Part shown: positions 12,786-20,342 of the stretch, in pieces
Layout: each line of letters opens with the position of its first letter
Numbering within the stretch: the first letter of the stretch is position 1
DNA from: a virus
Virus record (IMG/VR): IMGVR_UViG_3300031578_000435
Coordinates: 1 to 20,342 of that record
Strand: one strand, 5' to 3'
Length of the DNA: 20,342 nt
Program-made: the position numbers and the translations under genes
Notes under the pieces: model-generated
Databases searched by the model: none
What the model saw: only the letters and a program-made list of their open reading frames with translations
Told to the model about the DNA's origin: nothing

Positions 12786-12995
12786 ATGGTAGTAACGCTA
12801 AATGAACTAACAGGAACAGACAAAGCCCACTGGGAACTGCACCTTAAAGCTGCTCAAAAGGACTTACCAGATAATAAGGAAGTCAGTGTGTTCTTGCTAA
12901 GTGGTGAGTTGCCCAAACTAGCACATCCTTCTTACATACACGACTGGCTGGATTATCCTGAAAGAAGAACTGAGATAGAGGCGTGGAATGGCTAA
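12786..12995 (+). CDS. Small hypothetical protein
   Basis: A 69-residue protein starts at ATG 12786 (GGAAG at 12774-12778). It is acidic and aromatic near the end (HPSYIHDWLDYPERRTEIEAW), with a helical N-terminal half. No domain is recognised, and no catalytic residues stand out. It resumes the rightward gene series after the HNH gene and precedes the beta-propeller-like protein by eight bases. Confidence 0.55.
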   Translation: MVVTLNELTGTDKAHWELHLKAAQKDLPDNKEVSVFLLSGELPKLAHPSYIHDWLDYPERRTEIEAWNG

Positions 12996-13003
12996 CGTAG
13001 GGG

Positions 13004-14278
13004 GTGATTACAATCGCTGATATAACTATTGAAGCTGCTGCCAGCACATTTCAAATGTCAAAAGCTGTACGAGGTGGAGTTTTCTGGACTTCCCCCACGG
13101 TTGGCTATGTTATTTACCTTGATGCCAACCAGGATTTGGTATATAGTAAAACCGCCGATGGCGGGGCTAACTGGGCTGCTGCTGCTCCTATTGCTGGAGC
13201 TACTGTAGGTAATATACTCCACTATGATTGTTATGCAGACTGGCAGACAGTTGGCGATGCTGGAACAAAGATACATATAGCATATATAAGCCTTGACCTT
13301 AATGAAATCAATTATGTTTATCTGGATACAAACGATGACTCAGTTGGTGGAGATGACTTAATTGAAGCTTGTCAGGGAAGTGGAACATTCATATCCACTT
13401 TTGGGTTTTCGTATAATATGGCTTCTATAACCAAGACCAGAGGTGGCAACCTTGCAGTTGCCTTAAAGTATAGAGACAATATTGGAGGTCTATATAATTC
13501 ATTCTACACTTCACCTGATGCCGATATTTGGACAAGTAAAGCAAGCCCTTATACTGGTGAGGCTGCTGGCGATTACTGCTTGCTATTTCCAGGCAACGAG
13601 GCTGATAACCAAGATATATGGGCTGTTTTCTGGGATGCGGATGCTGATGAAATCTCCCTAAAGACCTTTGATAACTCTGAGAATAGTTGGGGTGAGCAAT
13701 CCATTTCTCTCAATATGGCTGAAAGCGCTTCATATCTCCAAATGGATGGAGCTATCCGCCTCAGTGATGGACATCTTATATTTGCTGCATGGGATATGTT
13801 TGACTGGGACTTTGCTTCCTTAAGGACTTGGGATATAAATGGGGCGGGAAGTATCACCCCAAAGGCAATAGTGATTGCCGTCACACCTGAGTATTTCCTG
13901 TGCTCTGTCTTTATCAATCAGGTCAATGATGATATTTATGTTGCCTATGTGGGTGGGACTACTGCTGAGTCTTTGGTAGCAGCCTTCTACCAGAAATCAG
14001 TTAATGGTGGTGCCAACTGGCTCGGACAAACAGCTATGCAGGCTGATGCAGAAGATGATATGAGGTGGATTAGTTGCGGTGCTGTAAAGGCTACATGGGG
14101 CGGTAAGTTCCAACCAGTCTGGTTTGATGATGATGATAATGACATTTTTACCAATGTTGATAATGGAATATCAATAGCTGCTTCTGGAGTCCCAGTAGGG
14201 GGTGGTGCTCAGAATATAGTGGTAGGGGCAGGAGTGGTAGTGGGCGGTGCTCAAGTTATAATGATAGGTTTTCCGTAG
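13004..14278 (+). CDS. Beta-propeller-like virion protein with Asp-box motifs
   Basis: A 424-residue protein with the sialidase/BNR signature: Asp-box-like T-A-D-G-G-A-N-W at residues 50-57 and S-V-N-G-G-A-N-W at ~333-340, with other degenerate blades (SPDADIW, DNDIFTNVDNG). Asp-boxes mark beta-propellers in glycan-binding or cleaving proteins, so it is a candidate host-surface or glycan-binding protein; catalytic residues for sialidase are not evident. The C-terminus is glycine-rich and hydrophobic (VPVGGGAQNIVVGAGVVVGG). GTG 13004 overlaps the strong GGGGG/TGAT ribosome binding site; ATC 13013, eight bases further, gives a better spacing and is a possible start. Confidence 0.75.
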   Translation: MITIADITIEAAASTFQMSKAVRGGVFWTSPTVGYVIYLDANQDLVYSKTADGGANWAAAAPIAGATVGNILHYDCYADWQTVGDAGTKIHIAYISLDLNEINYVYLDTNDDSVGGDDLIEACQGSGTFISTFGFSYNMASITKTRGGNLAVALKYRDNIGGLYNSFYTSPDADIWTSKASPYTGEAAGDYCLLFPGNEADNQDIWAVFWDADADEISLKTFDNSENSWGEQSISLNMAESASYLQMDGAIRLSDGHLIFAAWDMFDWDFASLRTWDINGAGSITPKAIVIAVTPEYFLCSVFINQVNDDIYVAYVGGTTAESLVAAFYQKSVNGGANWLGQTAMQADAEDDMRWISCGAVKATWGGKFQPVWFDDDDNDIFTNVDNGISIAASGVPVGGGAQNIVVGAGVVVGGAQVIMIGFP

Positions 14279-14290
14279 GGGGAGGATGAT

Positions 14291-15931
14291 ATGGCAAGTT
14301 ATGTACCTTGTAAAAAGAATGATGCGAATGGCTATATATTCTATGTAAGTCTTGTCTCTCAGGCCAATACCAAGATATTTCAGGCTAACCCCACTTATGC
14401 TGCGGGGGATATACAAGTAGCCGTAGATGATGCCGCTCCAGGTAATGTTGATGCTGTTGCAATAGATGCAGACTTCACTAAACGAGTTAAGATTACATTA
14501 AGCCAGGCACAAACTAATGGGGATAATCTTACCGTTATATGCTCTGATGCTGCGGGGGCTGAATGGTGCGACCTTACCATCAATATACAAACTTCAGCCC
14601 AGACATTAGATGAGATTGATGTTAATGTGGATGATATTGAAACTGATACCAATGAGATTCAAGGCAAACTCCCTGCTAATAAGTTTATGGGTTCATCTGA
14701 TGGAGCCGATGATGATGGAACGCTCAATGCTATTACGGCTGCTGGACCCACTAAGGTTGAACTTGATACAGCTCAGGCAGCTATTATAGCTGAGGTTGAT
14801 GCCAATGAGACTAAGATTGATGCGATAAAAGCTGAGACTGTTCTTATCGTGGAAGATACTGGGACGACTTTACCTGGAACACTGGCAACTATCGCTGGCT
14901 ATGTAGATGCGGAGGTTGCTGCAATTCTTGCCGATACAAACGAGTTGCAGATAGATTGGGCAGATGGTGGGCGACTTGATGTGATACTTGATGCTGCTGG
15001 TGGTGCTGGTGACCCTTGGATAACTGCTCTCCCAGGTGCATACGGAGCAGGTACAGCGGGCAAGATAGTGGGTGATAATATAAATGCCCCAATAGCGACC
15101 GTTGACACTGTGGTTGATGCTATTAAGGCTGTAACCGACTTGCTTCCAAATGCTGGTGCTCTCAGTGATTTAGCAACAATCTTGGCTGATACCAATGAAT
15201 TACAGACTGATTGGGTTAATGGTGGTAGGTTAGACCTATTGATAGATGCCATTAAAGCAGTTACTGATAGTCTGCCAGATGGTGGTGCATTAACCGCATT
15301 GATTGCTTTAGTAGATGACCTTGAAACTAGGTTATCGGCTGTTAGAGCTGGCTACCTTGATGAACTGGCTGCAGCTAACCTCCCTTCAGATGTTGATAAT
15401 TTAATGCTTGATGTCGACTATAATCAGAATATATTAGATAACCTGGAATTCTGGTTGGAAGACGGTGGCAGGCTTGACCTACTGATAGATGCCATTAAAG
15501 CGGTAACCGACAATTTGCCAGATGCAGGTGGTCTGAATGACCTTGGAGCCTTGGAAGTTAGATTGAATGCGGTTAGGGCTGCTGCTTTAGATGAATTAAC
15601 ACCAGCTAATATCCCTGCCGATATAGATGCCATCAAACTCAAGACCGATGCTCTGCCATCTGGCGTTGCAAAGAATGTGGCTTTTAATAACCTGATGTTT
15701 ACTATGGTACTTGCAACCGACGGCAAAACTCCAGCCACGGGTAAGACTGTTGTTGCCCAAATCTCAAAGGATGGTGGTGCATTTGTCAACTGTGCCAATG
15801 CCGTTGCCGAAGTTAGTAATGGGTGGTACAAAATTTCTCTTATCCAGGCCGAAATGAATGCTGATATAGTAGCACTCAAGTTCACCGAGACGGATTGCCT
15901 GCAAAGAAATATGGAGATTGCCACGACATGA
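14291..15931 (+). CDS. Long repetitive fibre-like protein
   Basis: The 546-residue protein begins at ATG 14291 after GGGAGG. The N-terminus (1-105) is a beta-rich attachment-like domain. From ~105 to 455 it is a long alpha-helical, probably trimeric, stalk with repeats: ILADTNELQxDWxxGGRLD (213-230, 298-315; shorter copy at 385-396), DAIKAVTDxLPxxG (276-289, 319-332, 400-413) and VRAxxLDELxxANxPxD (351-367, 428-444). The C-terminal ~90 residues (from about 461) form an Ig-like or lectin-like domain (LATDGKTPATGKTVVAQISK, GWYKISL). It is interpreted as a fibre or spike. It lies before the connector genes and may project from the head or neck. Confidence 0.75.
   Translation: MASYVPCKKNDANGYIFYVSLVSQANTKIFQANPTYAAGDIQVAVDDAAPGNVDAVAIDADFTKRVKITLSQAQTNGDNLTVICSDAAGAEWCDLTINIQTSAQTLDEIDVNVDDIETDTNEIQGKLPANKFMGSSDGADDDGTLNAITAAGPTKVELDTAQAAIIAEVDANETKIDAIKAETVLIVEDTGTTLPGTLATIAGYVDAEVAAILADTNELQIDWADGGRLDVILDAAGGAGDPWITALPGAYGAGTAGKIVGDNINAPIATVDTVVDAIKAVTDLLPNAGALSDLATILADTNELQTDWVNGGRLDLLIDAIKAVTDSLPDGGALTALIALVDDLETRLSAVRAGYLDELAAANLPSDVDNLMLDVDYNQNILDNLEFWLEDGGRLDLLIDAIKAVTDNLPDAGGLNDLGALEVRLNAVRAAALDELTPANIPADIDAIKLKTDALPSGVAKNVAFNNLMFTMVLATDGKTPATGKTVVAQISKDGGAFVNCANAVAEVSNGWYKISLIQAEMNADIVALKFTETDCLQRNMEIATT
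14921..15628 (+). repeat. Repeat region in the fibre gene
   Basis: Three imperfect units encoding the ADTNELQ/GGRLDLLIDAIKAVTD and LDEL/AN-P-D modules lie here. Similarity is also visible at DNA level (for example the 15242-15262 and 15485-15505 stretches), so length may vary by recombination. Confidence 0.65.
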
Positions 15932-16155
15932 TAATTGCCTTTGATGACGATGCCACAGTTTATTCACCAACCCTAACGATTTATGGTGCCCCAACATGGA
16001 CTTGGGCTTTTAGCGAATCATTCCTTGTGAGGAAAGTAATTGAATTAACCCTAGCCCTTTACGCAAGGGCAGCAAGTATAAATCTATATGACCGTAATCT
16101 TATAGCCGACCTGTCATCAAGGACACTGAGCCTGAAAACAAGGACAAAGCCATGA
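15928..16155 (+). CDS. Small hypothetical protein after the fibre
   Basis: A 75-residue frame starts at ATG 15928, overlapping the fibre stop as ATGA, and ends at TGA 16153-16155. A longer frame from TTG 15895 is unlikely. It has a beta-rich start (MIIAFDDDATVYSP) and an amphipathic helix with LALYARAASINLYDRN. No family is recognised. Overlaps with both neighbours indicate a translationally coupled gene and perhaps an accessory of the fibre. Confidence 0.5.
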   Translation: MIIAFDDDATVYSPTLTIYGAPTWTWAFSESFLVRKVIELTLALYARAASINLYDRNLIADLSSRTLSLKTRTKP

Positions 16156-16481
16156 AGCATATTACAATTCCAAAAGATGATGTGGGTTTCAAACTCTACT
16201 TTACAGTTCAAAATTCCAGTGGGGGAGTGGTTGATTTGACTGCTTACACAGCCGTTAATATCAAGATGTGGGTACCGGGAATACCGGGAACACTACTGTT
16301 AAATAAAGCCTGTGCCAATCTGACAGCTCTTGGAACCTGTGATTATACTGTTGCACTGGCGGATTTTACTCCTGCAACATATCCCGCCGTGGGGCGTTAC
16401 ATGGCTGAATTGGAATTAACAGCAGCTAGTATCATTGAAAGCACAGAGAATTTCGCAATTACTATAATAGAGAGTGGATAA
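16152..16481 (+). CDS. BppU-like / Ig-like small virion protein
   Basis: A 109-residue protein starts at ATG 16152, overlapping the previous stop. It looks like a single beta-sandwich: FKLYFTVQNSSGGVVDLTAY, VNIKMWVPG, and a final strand TENFAITIIESG. This pattern resembles the N-terminal domain of baseplate upper protein (BppU) and related adaptor domains that anchor fibres. The position between the fibre and the first connector fits an adaptor. The call is moderate. Confidence 0.55.
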   Translation: MKHITIPKDDVGFKLYFTVQNSSGGVVDLTAYTAVNIKMWVPGIPGTLLLNKACANLTALGTCDYTVALADFTPATYPAVGRYMAELELTAASIIESTENFAITIIESG

Positions 16482-17069
16482 ATGAGTTATTGTACATTAG
16501 ATGAAGTCAAAACCGAACTTGATATAGACGATGAAAAATATGATGGTATGCTTCAAGGTATGATTGAGCAGGCCAAAGGTTTTATAGATGATTTCTGTGA
16601 CCGCCAGTTCGATAGTACAGCCGCGACTAGATATTTTGATGGGGCAGGTTCCCTTTTGTGGATAGATGATTTGGTAAGTATAGCAGGAGTCAGTGATGGC
16701 ATCTTTCTTGATGAAGATGGCGATGGCACATTCGCTGTAACGGCAATGGCATCCACTGATTATATTCTTTATCCCCTCAATGGAACACCCAAAACAATGG
16801 TTAAAATAAGCCCCGCGTCAAATTACAGTGGCTTTGCTAGTGGTGTGAAAAAGGGCGTGAAGATAGTAGCCACCTGGGGATATGGAGCTACGGTTGCCAA
16901 GCCGATCAATAGGGCATCCATAATTCAAGTCTGTAGGTGGTTCAAGAGAAAAGATAGTGCCTTTGGTGATGTTATTGGGACCAGCGAGTTAGGAACGATA
17001 AGCATGTATAAAGGTTTAGACCCCGATATAGCTATGATATTCAAGCCGTACAAGAGGTACAGAATATGA
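16482..17069 (+). CDS. Head-tail connector, HK97 gp6-like
   Basis: A 195-residue protein starts at ATG 16482 immediately after the previous stop. The N-terminus YCTLDEVKTELDIDDEKYDG and Q-A-K-G-F-I-D-D-F-C are typical of the gp6/gp15-type connectors that form a ring beneath the portal. A middle beta domain follows (FDGAGSLLWIDDLVSIAGV, DYILYPLNG), and the C-terminus is a helix (IIQVCRWFKRKDS). It seals packaged DNA and receives the tail. The gene order with the gp10-like and terminator-like genes that follow supports the call. Confidence 0.8.
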   Translation: MSYCTLDEVKTELDIDDEKYDGMLQGMIEQAKGFIDDFCDRQFDSTAATRYFDGAGSLLWIDDLVSIAGVSDGIFLDEDGDGTFAVTAMASTDYILYPLNGTPKTMVKISPASNYSGFASGVKKGVKIVATWGYGATVAKPINRASIIQVCRWFKRKDSAFGDVIGTSELGTISMYKGLDPDIAMIFKPYKRYRI

Positions 17070-17458
17070 GCATAGGCGTAACACTTTCAATAATCGGACT
17101 AGATGCACTCAAGAAGAAGCTCCAAGAAAAGAATGTTACCGAGCCCCTGAATGATGGTATTAAAAAGGCCACCCTTCTTTTAGACAGGGAAGTTAAACAG
17201 GCTACGGTTGTTGATAAAGGTTATGCAAGGGCTACAGTATCTTCAGAAATTGGAACTGGATTTGGTCAAGTAGGAATGAGCGCAGAATATGGTCCTATCC
17301 TAGAATGGGGCTCAGTATATATGGAAGCGCGACACATGGAGGGCGGAACCAAAGTTCTGGGCGAAGGTATGTTTGCCTTTGGGCTCCGTAAACTGACGGA
17401 CAAGATGAAGGATTTACTGGGTGACATAGCTAATGCAATCGAAGCCAGGTGGAAATAA
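17066..17458 (+). CDS. HK97 gp10-like neck/tail completion protein
   Basis: A 130-residue protein starts at ATG 17066, overlapping the connector stop by four bases (ATGA). Helical N-terminus (LDALKKKLQEK), then VDKGYARATVSSEIG and YGPILEWGSVYMEARHM, which is the signature stretch of the HK97-gp10/Bacteriophage_HK97-gp10-like family: a beta structure with a conserved Y-x-x-x-x-E-W/Y-G followed by A-R. These proteins act at head-tail joining. The stop overlaps the next ATG. Confidence 0.8.
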   Translation: MSIGVTLSIIGLDALKKKLQEKNVTEPLNDGIKKATLLLDREVKQATVVDKGYARATVSSEIGTGFGQVGMSAEYGPILEWGSVYMEARHMEGGTKVLGEGMFAFGLRKLTDKMKDLLGDIANAIEARWK

Positions 17459-17874
17459 TGGGACTTGAACTTATTGGTAGTGGAATAAAAACCAGACTAC
17501 AGACTATCAGTGACTTGAAGCGTGTCTATGCCCCCAATGAATTAAGGGATACTTATAATTCTTTCCCTTGTGCCATCATTATGCCCGGGGAAACAAACTA
17601 TGACCAGACATTTTCAGGGGCTTACTTCTCGAGGTGGCGTATTATCGTGATGATAAGCAAACAAGACACGCCATCAGCATTAAATAAACTTATGGATTAT
17701 ATGGAACCGACAGGGACTAACTCAATCAAGGCAGCACTCTATGGAGACTCTACACTTAATGGCAGTGCCGATGACTGCGAACTGGACCGCAATTTAGGGT
17801 ATGGGGTGATGACCTTTGGGGGTATTACTTATCTATCAACAGAATTTGATTTAATAGTCTATGCCAGACAATAA
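17458..17874 (+). CDS. Tail terminator-like / neck protein
   Basis: A 138-residue protein starts at ATG 17458, which shares an A with the preceding stop (TAATG). A longer GTG start at 17449 is less likely. It is an alpha-beta protein with LIGSGIKTRLQTISDL at the start and a C-terminus of alternating strands (YLSTEFDLIVYARQ), as in tail terminator proteins that cap the tube. Placement directly after the gp10-like gene and before the tube genes supports this. Confidence 0.7.
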   Translation: MGLELIGSGIKTRLQTISDLKRVYAPNELRDTYNSFPCAIIMPGETNYDQTFSGAYFSRWRIIVMISKQDTPSALNKLMDYMEPTGTNSIKAALYGDSTLNGSADDCELDRNLGYGVMTFGGITYLSTEFDLIVYARQ

Positions 17875-17891
17875 CAATAGGAGGTTAAGAG

Positions 17892-18284
17892 ATGGCACAC
17901 ATAGCAGGACGAGGGGGAAATGTATCAATCGGTGCCGGTGCTGGAACGGCGGTCGTTGGTGTTAAATCATGGACACTAGACTACACGGTGGATATGCTGG
18001 ATACTACGGACTTCGCTGACGGTGGGACAACACCCTATCCCAGAACTTTTCTTCCAGGACTCTCAGGATGGTCAGGAAGTTTTGAGGTTATCAAGGGGGA
18101 TGCTCCACAAGCTCTCGGGGTAAGCTCAACCCCTATAAATCTAAACTTGGAAGAGGTTGATAACACCACCTACTGGAGGGGATTGGCATTTATTAATGGT
18201 ATCCATTCTTCTGTTAGTGTTGATGGGCTTGTAATCTACACTTACGATTTCCAGGGTACAGGCGAATTAACGGAAGCCGCATAA
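17892..18284 (+). CDS. Major tail tube protein
   Basis: The 130-residue protein begins at ATG 17892 after AGGAGG. It resembles compact siphophage tail-tube proteins: KSWTLDYTVDMLDTTDFADG (25-44), FLPGLSGWSGSFE (53-65), and a C-terminal GIHSSVSVDGLVIYTYDFQG. These subunits stack in hexameric rings to form the tube. It is closely related to the next gene, indicating duplication. Confidence 0.8.
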   Translation: MAHIAGRGGNVSIGAGAGTAVVGVKSWTLDYTVDMLDTTDFADGGTTPYPRTFLPGLSGWSGSFEVIKGDAPQALGVSSTPINLNLEEVDNTTYWRGLAFINGIHSSVSVDGLVIYTYDFQGTGELTEAA

Positions 18285-18294
18285 GGAGGATAAT

Positions 18295-19122
18295 ATGGCA
18301 AAATTAAGCGGAAGGGCCGGTGGCGTTTATACCGGGGCTGAGGTAGTTGAAGACTGCGAGGTTAATTGGACTAGCGATGGGGGATCAACCTCGGCTGATG
18401 TAGATGGAACGGCAGGGAATTTTAAGGTAGGCACTTATAGCATAAAGGTAGTTATCCCTATAGGAACGGGGGCTACGGCATTGTGTGCGCACGACCCCCC
18501 TCTTGATGGAAACCTTTCAGATCGTGATGTGATTTATTTATGGGTGAAGGATAGCATTGGGTTTGCGGCTGATACTATGGCATTGCTTTTAGATGGTGAC
18601 GCTGCGTGTACTTCACCAGAAAAAACCCTTCTCCTTCCAGCTATAGCAGCAGATACTTGGACTAGAATAGCATTAGACTTGGGCGATGCTTCGGGATTGA
18701 CGGCTGTAGCGGCTGTAGGCATAGAGCAAGTTACCGACTTGGCGGCACACGACATCTGGGTTGACGACATAGAAGCCATCTCAATTGTAGATGGTATAAA
18801 GTCGTGGACTCTAGATTATACACTGGACACAATGGATACTACAGACTTTGGGGATGGGCAAGCCACCAATTCACCTAGAAGCTTCTTACCAGGACTCTCG
18901 GGTTGGTCGGGAAGTTTTGAGGGGTACAAGGATGGGGTGCCAACGGCATTATCATTCTCCGCACTCGTCAAGCTGGTACTGGCGGAGTCAATAACCGCAG
19001 GACAGAACTGGATAGGAGATGCTTTTATTACAGGTATTCATCCCAATGTTTCAGTTGATGGCATTGTAAGCTACACCTATGATTTTGTCGGTACGGGTGA
19101 ATTAGAAGAAGCGGCGGTATAA
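18295..19122 (+). CDS. Second tail tube protein with inserted domain
   Basis: The 275-residue protein starts at ATG 18295 after AAGGAGG. Its start (MAKLSGRAGGVYTGA) and residues ~166-275 (KSWTLDYTLDTMDTTDFGDG at 169-188, FLPGLSGWSGSFE, GIHPNVSVDGIVSYTYDFVG) match the preceding tube protein, but about 144 residues are inserted between them. The insert is beta-rich (VNWTSDGGSTSADVDG, GTYSIKVVIPIG, VIYLWVKDS, TWTRIALDLGD, HDIWVDDIEAIS), like a jelly-roll carbohydrate-binding-type domain. It may decorate the tail surface, as extra Ig-like domains do in other tube proteins. It probably arose by tandem duplication followed by domain insertion. Confidence 0.8.
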   Translation: MAKLSGRAGGVYTGAEVVEDCEVNWTSDGGSTSADVDGTAGNFKVGTYSIKVVIPIGTGATALCAHDPPLDGNLSDRDVIYLWVKDSIGFAADTMALLLDGDAACTSPEKTLLLPAIAADTWTRIALDLGDASGLTAVAAVGIEQVTDLAAHDIWVDDIEAISIVDGIKSWTLDYTLDTMDTTDFGDGQATNSPRSFLPGLSGWSGSFEGYKDGVPTALSFSALVKLVLAESITAGQNWIGDAFITGIHPNVSVDGIVSYTYDFVGTGELEEAAV

Positions 19123-19437
19123 ATGCTCACTGGGCAATTGGGGACACTGAATAGAGATGGCAAGCAAGTGGCTGGTTTTCTGGATTGGCAACTCGATGTG
19201 ACACTTGATTATGCGGGACAAGCCGAGTGGAAAACATATAAGGAGAGGGGTTGGAAGGCCAAGGCTAGTAGGTTCTGGATTTTGGAAAAGCTAGAAGGAG
19301 ACGAGTTTTACGCCATTTTCTATCAACGCATAAGGGACACTCTGGTAATAGTTAGCCAAATGGATGTGAAGGTTAAAGTTCCCAATGCTCCGTTGAATAC
19401 ACTTGTAATGGGGAACCTGGAAATGAGGCGCGGATGA
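19123..19437 (+). CDS. Small tail protein
   Basis: A 104-residue protein starts at ATG 19123 directly after the stop of the second tube protein. It is beta-rich with aromatic residues (GKQVAGFLDWQLDVTLDYAG, FYAIFYQRIRDTLVIVSQM). No catalytic motif is present. It may be a further tube-related or tail-associated protein. It overlaps the following gene by four bases. Confidence 0.55.
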   Translation: MLTGQLGTLNRDGKQVAGFLDWQLDVTLDYAGQAEWKTYKERGWKAKASRFWILEKLEGDEFYAIFYQRIRDTLVIVSQMDVKVKVPNAPLNTLVMGNLEMRRG

Positions 19438-19745
19438 TAGAAGCAATCGTTTATTTGGCTCGCAAGCTACACTGGACACTTAAAGAGATTGGGGAACTGA
19501 CCCCCAAACAATTCAATGATATATTAAGTGAACTTCAATTCCAGGAATCACAGGAGTGGTATCGACAAGACCACGCTGTGGCAACTCTCCTGGCTGCCAT
19601 CTATAACACCATTCCAACCAAGAGTCATAGAACATATAAGCCAAGGGATTTCTTGGGTGGGGCAGAACCCCAAAGGACAACCATTAAAGAGAAGTCGCTA
19701 GAAGAATTAGCTGGGGAAAAAGGGATACAAATGCCCCAGAAATAA
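19434..19745 (+). CDS. Putative tail assembly protein (chaperone-like)
   Basis: A 103-residue protein starts at ATG 19434, overlapping the prior gene. It is helical in the N-terminal half: LARKLHWTLKEIGELTPKQF, then a W-Y-R-Q-D-H-A-V-A-T-L-L-A-A-I-Y segment, like the GT-type region of tail assembly chaperones. The end is charged and disordered. It precedes a second chaperone-like gene, which supports a tail-assembly role, but the family call is uncertain. Confidence 0.5.
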   Translation: MIEAIVYLARKLHWTLKEIGELTPKQFNDILSELQFQESQEWYRQDHAVATLLAAIYNTIPTKSHRTYKPRDFLGGAEPQRTTIKEKSLEELAGEKGIQMPQK

Positions 19746-19821
19746 CATGAGACGCACCAGAATCAAAATCTGGGGCGGTTACTGGGGTGATAGGTAGATA
19801 TTTACCATTAAGGAGGGTGAT

Positions 19822-20121
19822 ATGACGAATATTTTAAGCACACCGGAGAGGAAAAGAATCAAACTAGGGGAGAAGGAGTATCGGCTATCACCGCTTAATC
19901 TTAATGTGCTGGCTGATATAGAGGAAACATTCGGTTGTAGCCTCCTGAAATTAGGGCGAGAGTTAGATAAAAGGCAAGCTATCACTTTGAGGAAACTGAT
20001 ATTTATTCTTCTCAAGGAAGAGTATCCCGATATAACTTTAATCGAGATTGGCAAGGCTATTACACTATCCAATCTGGCAACCGTTAATGAGACACTAGCT
20101 AAAGTATTGGCAGCGGGTTAA
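19822..20121 (+). CDS. Tail assembly chaperone-like protein
   Basis: A 99-residue protein begins at ATG 19822 with AAGGAGGGTGAT upstream. It starts with a beta hairpin (KRIKLGEKEYRLSPLNLN), followed by helices (VLADIEETFGCSLLKLG, TLRKLIFILLKEEYPDI). This pattern resembles tail assembly chaperones that bind the tape-measure protein. A tape-measure gene would be expected next, but the window instead continues with a reverse-strand gene. No obvious slippery sequence for a gpG/gpGT frameshift was seen at its end. Confidence 0.6.
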   Translation: MTNILSTPERKRIKLGEKEYRLSPLNLNVLADIEETFGCSLLKLGRELDKRQAITLRKLIFILLKEEYPDITLIEIGKAITLSNLATVNETLAKVLAAG

Positions 20122-20139
20122 CCAAAATGGCTTATTTTC

Positions 20140-20342
20140 TTAGGGGCGTTTAATGGCAGTCCATTCAATATCAACATAATCTTGTGATTTATTAATAATG
20201 ATAGCCACAAGATGATGTTTCTGTTCTTCACTAAGGGGATAGTCGACAGTATCAAAGCGATGTGCACACTCTAATGAATCAAAGATATCTATATACATGA
20301 AATTATATTGACTTTGCTGATATTTATCCACCAAATAGTCGG
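20140..20342 (-). CDS. Reverse-strand hypothetical protein, partial at right edge
   Basis: A reverse-strand frame ends at 20140 and stays open to the right edge of the window, so its start is outside. About 66 residues are visible, including CAHRFDTVDYPLSEEQKHH and a C-terminus IEWTAIKRP. The composition looks protein-like with no low complexity. No family is recognised. It runs opposite to the structural genes, in the place where the tape-measure gene usually begins, and may be a small cargo or regulatory gene. Confidence 0.45.
   Translation of the reverse strand, partial: DYLVDKYQQSQYNFMYIDIFDSLECAHRFDTVDYPLSEEQKHHLVAIIINKSQDYVDIEWTAIKRP

Noticed and set aside
14899-15924. Two long antisense ORFs inside the fibre gene
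   Set aside because: They are produced by the low-complexity repetitive composition of the fibre gene.
19747-19797. Micro-ORF of 16 codons after the chaperone-like gene
   Set aside because: Too short to support, with no clear ribosome binding site.
20090-20130. A gpG/gpGT-type programmed frameshift at the end of the chaperone-like gene
   Set aside because: No convincing slippery heptamer and no downstream overlapping plus-strand frame within the window.
1-20342. CRISPR array, integrase or att site
   Set aside because: No regularly spaced repeats or integrase motifs were seen.

Overview
The window looks like part of a tailed double-stranded DNA phage or prophage (Caudoviricetes, siphovirus-like, HK97-type head). 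A dense rightward gene train with ATGA and TAATG overlaps carries, in order, a terminase small-subunit candidate, terminase large subunit, portal-MuF fusion, prohead protease, major capsid protein, fibre-like proteins, head-tail connectors, tail-tube proteins and tail chaperones. Most genes have GGAGG/AGGAGG-type ribosome binding sites and the visible promoters are sigma-70-like, so the host is a bacterium. No integrase or att site is visible and the host cannot be named from the sequence.

Layout: (1) 1-3154, an accessory or early region: the end of an RNA ligase, small proteins including zinc-binding ones, a calcineurin-like metallophosphoesterase and a DUF4406 protein, interleaved with structured RNA (two tandem hairpins with covarying stems at 855-910; a consensus promoter at 1804-1832 followed by two terminator-like hairpins). 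(2) 3155-3493, a gene-free stretch with a ~141-nt structured element and an element with tRNA-Leu-like ends but a ~107-nt variable region. (3) 3494-9171, packaging and procapsid genes; a diverged copy of the tRNA-like ends brackets a 55-aa ORF at 4023-4209. (4) 9196-12110, capsid shell genes, several preceded by strong hairpins just upstream of the ribosome binding site. (5) 12202-12714, a reverse-strand HNH endonuclease with its own promoter. (6) 12786-16481, a beta-propeller-like protein, a long repetitive fibre and small adaptor-like proteins, all before the connectors and so possibly head-associated. (7) 16482-20121, connectors, two paralogous tail-tube proteins (one with an inserted beta-rich domain), and tail-assembly genes. 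(8) A reverse-strand gene runs off the right edge where a tape-measure gene would be expected.

The genes form one morphogenesis programme: terminase packages DNA through the portal into a protease-matured HK97 capsid, connectors close the neck, and tube proteins and chaperones build a tail. The most unusual signals are (a) genes whose only start matching a strong Shine-Dalgarno sequence appears to be AUC, best supported in the metallophosphoesterase, where every usual start would delete the GDIHCG metal motif; (b) the tRNA-Leu-like interrupted element and its diverged copy in a phage that also encodes an RNA ligase; (c) hairpins placed immediately 5' of capsid genes, including one pair of mutually exclusive stems; and (d) a tail-tube duplication with a ~144-residue inserted domain.
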